Source: Lepturacanthus savala
Taxonomy: Eukaryota > Chordata > Actinopteri > Scombriformes > Trichiuridae
NCBI GenBank assembly: GCA_030544235.1
Contig: CM060467.1
Coordinates: 3,511,501-3,575,500, forward strand
Direction: 5' to 3'
Length of the DNA: 64,000 bases
Shown here one piece after another: positions 59,963 to 64,000 of the stretch; the stretch's first letter is position 1, and each line of letters opens with the position of its first letter. Under the pieces are notes generated by a model. The model searched no databases. It saw only the letters and a program-made list of their open reading frames with translations, and was not told the DNA's origin. Made by a program: the position numbers and the translations under genes.

Positions 59963-60201
59963 TCGTGCTGCCTAAGACTCTCGCGGTGCTGACGGACGGC
60001 GGCGTGGACCCGGTGATGCACCCCGCCCCCACGGTGGCGAGACTTCCGGTTCCGAGAGGGCGCAAACCGGGCCGCCGGAAAACCAAGGTCCCGGCTCCCT
60101 GGAGCCAGAAGGGCCCGGCGCTGGGTCAGAACCTCCAGCCCGGAAAAACCCTGGAGCCCATTAAGATCCCCAAGAAACGAGGACCCAAACCCGGCAGCAA
60201 G
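59963..60201 (+). CDS. scmh1: scmh1 coding exon 8 (basic linker, first GPKPGSK motif)
   Basis: 239 nt, phase 1 in and phase 0 out, acceptor TTTTTTCCCCACTGTAG and donor GCAAG|GTCTGT. It encodes VVLPKTLAV, a basic stretch PRGRKPGRRKTKVP reminiscent of AT-hooks, and ends with EPIKIPKKRGPKPGSK. This aligns with the mammalian SCMH1 linker that follows MBT2, where RGRKPGKKRG-like and KKRGPKPGSK motifs occur. In SCML2 the equivalent region has been described as RNA-binding. The donor has C at +3 and is duplicated immediately downstream. Confidence 0.92.
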
Positions 60202-60310
60202 GTCTGTAGGACCTGGTCTGTAGGACCCGATCAACCTTACAAAAACATAGTTTATCTTTTCAAAAACGTAATTTTCATCTCTAACGGACTCCTTGTCGTC
60301 TTGTTCGTAG
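60202..60310 (+). other. scmh1 intron 8 with duplicated donor segment
   Basis: A 109-bp intron. GGTCTGTAGGACC occurs twice in tandem at the exon edge (60,201-60,230), so a second potential donor lies about 16 bp downstream of the first. The acceptor is TTGTTCGTAG. Confidence 0.7.
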
Positions 60311-60523
60311 TTGGGTTGGGCCAAGAGAGACGGCTGGCTGGAAGACGCCATGGCCGGACCAGGACGACCAGTAACGGGTCCAGGGAGACCAGTAACGGGT
60401 CCGGGTCGACCCAGGGGCAGACTTCCTGCTAACTGGGCCCCGGGTTTAGCGCTACAACAGGTCCAGACTCAGGGAGATCCCGTCAAGATCCCAAAGAAAC
60501 GAGGACCCAAACCTGGCAGCAAG
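60311..60523 (+). CDS. scmh1: scmh1 exon 9: frame-neutral cassette repeating the GPKPGSK motif
   Basis: 213 nt (71 codons), phase 0 at both ends, donor GCAAG|GTACAG. It starts LGWAKRDGWLEDAMAGPGRP, continues with GPGRPVT twice and GPGRPRGRLP, and ends DPVKIPKKRGPKPGSK, nearly identical to the end of exon 8. Skipping this exon joins GPKPGSK directly to RKPRVV, which is the arrangement remembered for mammalian SCMH1. It therefore looks like an extra exon, possibly from duplication of the 3' part of exon 8 plus new sequence. The Gly-Arg-Pro cores resemble AT-hooks. Open frame and splice sites support it; usage is unknown. Confidence 0.8.
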
Positions 60524-60546
60524 GTACAGGAAGGTCTTTAGACCAG

Positions 60547-60645
60547 GGCTCACCAATCCTGGTCCAGAAGGGCCGGTTTGGCTGCAGGTTTTCGTTCCAA
60601 TTAGCAGTAACACACCAGCCCTTCTGGACCAGGATTGGTGACCCC
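60547..60645. repeat. foldback (inverted-repeat) element
   Basis: Arms of about 27 bp (CACCAATCCTGGTCCAGAAG on the left, its complement on the right) flank TTCCAATTAGCAGTAACACA. The loop resembles the arm of the larger foldback element at 19,268-19,464, so both may belong to one teleost family. Confidence 0.75.
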
Positions 60646-60920
60646 TGCTTTACACCATGGAGGGTTGCGATACAGCGTTTTAGTTGCAAAAGAAATAGAT
60701 TCTGTAGATGAAAGAGTTTCACTGACTGCATTTTTAAGATCAACAGTAGGACTAGTCTGGTTTTTACTTGGATGAGTGCCGTAAAGATTCAGAAACAAAG
60801 AACAAAACCACGACTCAAACTGCCTCAAGTCACTGTTCCGTCTTCTATGTTGACACATAACTTCACAAATATTTAAACAGAACTTAAGCAGCTACCAAAA
60901 AATGACTCTAATGCATTAAA

Positions 60921-60956
60921 ATGTGTGTGTGTGTGTTTGCGTGTGTGTGTGTCCAG
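60921..60956 (+). promoter_or_regulatory. UG-rich tract at the exon 10 acceptor
   Basis: The 30 or so bases before TCCAG|AGG are (TG)n interrupted by TTTGCG, with no ordinary polypyrimidine tract. UG repeats next to a 3' splice site are established binding sites for TDP-43 and CELF proteins, the best-known case being CFTR exon 9. A splicing-control role here is inference. Confidence 0.55.
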
Positions 60957-61083
60957 AGGAAACCTCGTGTGGTTCCTAATCCAGTCCCCACGTCTCCCAC
61001 CAGCAGCACCCCAGAACCCGACACCAGCACCGTCCCCCTGGACAACGCCACCATCCCCAACTCTGCACTACAGGCCCCCACAG
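60957..61083 (+). CDS. scmh1: scmh1 coding exon 10 (Ser/Thr/Pro linker before SLED)
   Basis: 127 nt, phase 0 in and phase 1 out. It encodes RKPRVVPNPVPTSPTSSTPE, then PDTSTVPLDNATIPNSALQAPT. The order TPEPDTSTVP...ATIP...QAPT matches mammalian SCMH1 just before the SLED domain. The donor CCCCACAG|GTACGT is the first member of a tandem array filling intron 10. Skipping this exon would shift the frame. Confidence 0.95.
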
Positions 61084-63325
61084 GTACGTCACCTTATACA
61101 GGTACAGGTACATCACTTTATACAGGTACATCACTTTATACAGGTACATCAATATGTACAGGTACATCACTTTATACAGGTACATCAATATGTACAGGTA
61201 CGTCACCTTATACAGGTACATCACAATATACAGGTACGTCAATATATACAGGTACGTCACTTTATACAGGTACGTCACTTTATACAGGTACGTCACTTTA
61301 TACAGGTACGTCACTTTATACAGGTACGTCAATGTATACGGGTACGTCAATATATACACGTACGTCAATATATACAGGTACGTCACCTTATACAGGTACG
61401 TCACCTTATACAGGTACGTCACCTTATACAGGTACGTCACTTTATACAGGTACGTCAATATATACACGTACGTCAATATATACAGGTATGTCACTTTATA
61501 CAGGTACGTCAATATATACAGGTACGTCAATATATACAGGTACGTCAATATATACAGGTATGTCAATATATACAGGTACGTCACTTTATACAGGTACGTC
61601 ACCTTATACAGGTACGTCACTTTATACAGGTACATCACTTTATACAGGTACGTCAATATATACACGTACGTCAATATACACAGGTACGTCAATATACACA
61701 GGTACGTCACTTTATACAGGTACGTCACTTTATACAGGTACATCACTTTATACAGGTACGTCAATATATACAGGTAAGTCAATATACACAGGTACGTCAC
61801 TTTATACAGGTACGTCACCTTATACAGGTACATCACCTTATACAGGTGCGTCACCTTGTACAGGCACATCACCTTATACAGGTACGTCACCTTATACAGG
61901 TACGTCACCTTATACAGGTACGTCACCTTATACAGGTACATCACCTTATACAGGTACGTCACCTTATACAGGTACGTCACTTTATACAGGTACGTCAATA
62001 TATACAGGTACGTCACTTTATACAGGTACGTCACCTTATACAGGTACGTCACTTTATACAGGTACGTCAATATATACAGGTACGTCACTTTATACAGGTA
62101 CGTCACCTTATACAGGTACGTCACTTTATACAGGTACATCACTTTATACAGGTACGTCAATATATACACGTACGTCAATATACACAGGTACGTCACTCTA
62201 TACAGGTACGTCACCTTATACAGGTACGTCACCTTATACAGGTACGTCACCTTATACAGGTACGTCACCTTATACAGGTACGTCACCTTATACAGGTACG
62301 TCACTTTATACAGGTACGTCAATATATACAGGTACGTCACTTTATACAGGTACGTCACCTTATACAGGTACGTCACTTTATACAGGTACGTCAATATATA
62401 CAGGTACGTCACTTTATACAGGTACGTCACCTTATACAGGTACGTCACTTTATACAGGTACGTCACTTTATACAGGTACGTCAATATATACACGTACGTC
62501 AATATATACAGGTATGTCACTTTATACAGGTACGTCAATATATACAGGTACGTCAATATATACAGGTACGTCAATATATACAGGTATGTCAATATATACA
62601 GGTACGTCACTTTATACAGGTACGTCACCTTATACAGGTACGTCACTTTATACAGGTACATCACTTTATACAGGTACGTCAATATATACACGTACGTCAA
62701 TATACACAGGTACGTCAATATACACAGGTACGTCACTTTATACAGGTACGTCACTTTATACAGGTACATCACTTTATACAGGTACGTCAATATATACAGG
62801 TAAGTCAATATACACAGGTACGTCACTTTATACAGGTACGTCACCTTATACAGGTACATCACCTTATACAGGTGCGTCACCTTGTACAGGCACATCACCT
62901 TATACAGGTACGTCACCTTATACAGGTACGTCACCTTATACAGGTACGTCACCTTATACAGGTACGTCACCTTATACAGGTACGTCACCTTATACAGGTA
63001 CGTCACCTTATACAGGTACGTCACTTTATACAGGTACGTCAATATATACAGGTACGTCACTTTATACAGGTACGTCACCTTATACAGGTACGTCACTTTA
63101 TACAGGTACGTCAATATATACAGGTACGTCACTTTATACAGGTACGTCACCTTATACAGGTACGTCACTTTATACAGGTACATCACTTTATACAGGTACG
63201 TCAATATATACACGTACGTCAATATACACAGGTACGTCACTCTATACAGGTATGTCGCCTTATACAGGTACGTCACCTCATACAGGTACGTCACCTTATA
63301 CAGGTGCGTCACCTTGTACAGGTAC
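61084..63325 (+). repeat. intron 10 minisatellite, 18-bp unit carrying a splice donor
   Basis: About 125 units of GTACGTCACTTTATACAG, with variants CACCTTATACAG, AATATATACAG and AATATACACAG, and occasional GTACATCA, GTATGTCA or GTGCGTCA. The array begins exactly at the exon 10 donor: the intron's first 18 bases are a unit. Nearly every unit holds ACAG|GTACGT, a near-consensus 5' splice site abutting an acceptor-like TTATACAG. Units ATACACGTACGT lose the G of the donor. All frames are open because 18 is a multiple of three. A 1,026-bp block (57 units) is duplicated within the array. Confidence 0.97.
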
Positions 63326-63427
63326 ATACCATGGGTATGTCACACCTGTCCTGTTAACACCTGGTAACAAGATGAGGAAGCAGCATCAGGGACCTGACTC
63401 ATCTTTGTATTTTTTGTTTTTCCTCAG
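63326..63427 (+). other. end of intron 10 and exon 11 acceptor
   Basis: Unique sequence after the array, ending in TTTTTGTTTTTCCTCAG, the strongest polypyrimidine tract in this part of the gene. Confidence 0.7.
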
Positions 63428-63628
63428 TTTGTGTTTACCTGAACAAGTACGGTAAGGTGGGGCCACACCTGGACCAGCGGCGGGTCCAGCAGCTGCCGGA
63501 CCACTTCGGACCGGGCCGAGCGTCCTCGGTGCTGCAGCAGTGCGTCCAGGGCTGCGTTGACTCCGCCCACAACCAGGCCACCGTGTTCTCCTGCCTGAAG
63601 GCTGGCCAGGGAGGGGAGGTCATTTCAG
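63428..63628 (+). CDS. scmh1: scmh1 coding exon 11 (start of SLED domain)
   Basis: 201 nt, phase 1 at both ends, donor ATTTCAG|GTGGGG. It encodes VCVYLNKYGKVGPHLDQRRV, then QQLPDHFGPGRASSVLQQCV and CLKAGQGGEVIS. This is the first half of SLED (Scm-like embedded domain), a DNA-binding module found only in Scm-type proteins. YLNK, GPHLD, QQLPDHFGPG and GGEVI are its landmarks. The domain continues in the next exon outside the window. Confidence 0.96.
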
Positions 63629-64000
63629 GTGGGGTTAGATTAATTAATGGATTCATGTCCTCATTTAAACTGAATTTTTACCAGTTTGTGCTTTTTAAAC
63701 ATCCCATTTTTATTGCTACTATATTTTATGTTTTAATTATTATATATTACATATATTGTTATAATCTTTATTATAAATAACTGCACTCTTGCATTTTAAC
63801 ATCCTACTTTTTTATTACTACCGCACTTATGTTTTAAATGTTAACGCATATTGAACTTTAACATCAAAGTATTTCTGCCGCACTTTAGTTTTAATTTAGT
63901 ATTTAAATTAATGTAGTTGTTTATTATATCAAGATTTGTGATGTGTGCTGCTGACCTCTAACTAAAATAAAACGTGAGGTCCAGACAACTCCAGTAATCA
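63629..64000 (+). other. start of scmh1 intron 11
   Basis: AT-rich intronic DNA to the window edge. No recognised element. Confidence 0.6.

Larger units (their letters stand above)
60524..60956 (+). other. scmh1 intron 9
   Basis: Contains a foldback element (60,547-60,645) and ends with a (TG)n tract directly before the acceptor. Nothing coding was recognised. Confidence 0.6.
49206..64000 (+). other. scmh1: scmh1 gene, 5' portion (runs off the right edge)
   Basis: Polycomb-group protein related to Drosophila Sex comb on midleg. Family members are nuclear, bind methyl-lysine histone tails and DNA or RNA, and associate with PRC1. Ten coding exons were reconstructed; every junction has GT-AG ends and the phases chain (1,1,0,1,0,1,0,0,1,1), giving 507 codons plus 1 nt. 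Domain order by residue: N-terminal tail 1-36, MBT repeat 1 about 37-155, MBT repeat 2 about 170-245, basic linker about 248-398, Ser/Thr/Pro segment 399-440, start of SLED 441-507. Identity as scmh1 rather than scml2 rests on SCMH1-like residues: GNCEKNGGMLQPPLGF in MBT1, GPKPGSK followed by RKPR, and TPEPDTSTVP before SLED. The rest of SLED and the C-terminal SPM/SAM domain lie outside the window. Three introns carry large minisatellites that start at or near the donor. Family comparison is from memory, not from a search. Confidence 0.93.

Noticed and set aside
60976..63327. A 783-codon minus-strand frame (Tyr-Leu-Tyr-Lys-Val-Thr repeats) and other-frame plus-strand copies
   Set aside because: By-products of the 18-bp stop-free repeat in intron 10. 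Only the frame continuous with exon 10 has any biological argument.

Overview
This window looks like teleost fish nuclear DNA, probably from a spiny-rayed fish. Very long (CA)n/(TG)n tracts recur every few kilobases. There is an intact Tc1-like transposon with fish-style long inverted repeats, remnants of teleost LINE 3' ends, MITE-like elements flanked by TTAA, and a spliced vertebrate gene with GT-AG introns. No bacterial, organellar or viral gene was seen.

Layout. Bases 1 to about 49,190 are a gene-poor flank. They are filled with microsatellites, minisatellites of 8-40 bp units, two microsatellite-flanked dispersed families (here A: GGTCCCCACAATGTAGG-type; B: GTGAGGACCAAG-type), two families of TTAA-flanked MITEs, foldback elements, LINE remnants and one Tc1-like element (28,393-29,998) with an uninterrupted 340-codon DD34E transposase. 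Between the repeats lie several islands of balanced composition rich in homeodomain, POU and PBX/MEIS-like words. They are candidate conserved non-coding elements, but only an alignment could confirm that.

From about 49,200 to the right edge lies the 5' two-thirds of one plus-strand gene, recognised as scmh1 (Scm polycomb group protein homolog 1). It has a CpG-rich promoter with an ATGGCGG (YY1-type) core, a non-coding first exon, and ten coding exons whose splice phases chain perfectly (1,522 nt, 507 codons plus 1 nt). The exons encode an N-terminal tail, two MBT repeats, a basic linker with the motif IPKKRGPKPGSK, a Ser/Thr/Pro segment and the start of the SLED domain. The remaining SLED and the SPM/SAM domain lie beyond the window.

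The most striking pattern concerns the introns of this gene. Intron 3 (23-bp units) and intron 10 (about 125 copies of an 18-bp unit) are minisatellites whose first unit begins at the 5' splice site, so the authentic donor (CAAG|GTAA or ACAG|GTACGT) is copied tens to over a hundred times. Intron 8 has a two-copy version, and intron 7 an array beginning about 20-30 bp past its donor. In intron 10 the unit places an acceptor-like ATACAG directly against a GTACGT donor, the layout of recursive splice sites. The array is also open in the exon 10 reading frame. Exon 9 is a frame-neutral extra exon that repeats the IPKKRGPKPGSK motif of exon 8, and exon 10 is preceded by a (TG)n tract instead of a normal polypyrimidine tract. 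Together these make the middle of this scmh1 gene a strong candidate for unusual or length-polymorphic splicing.
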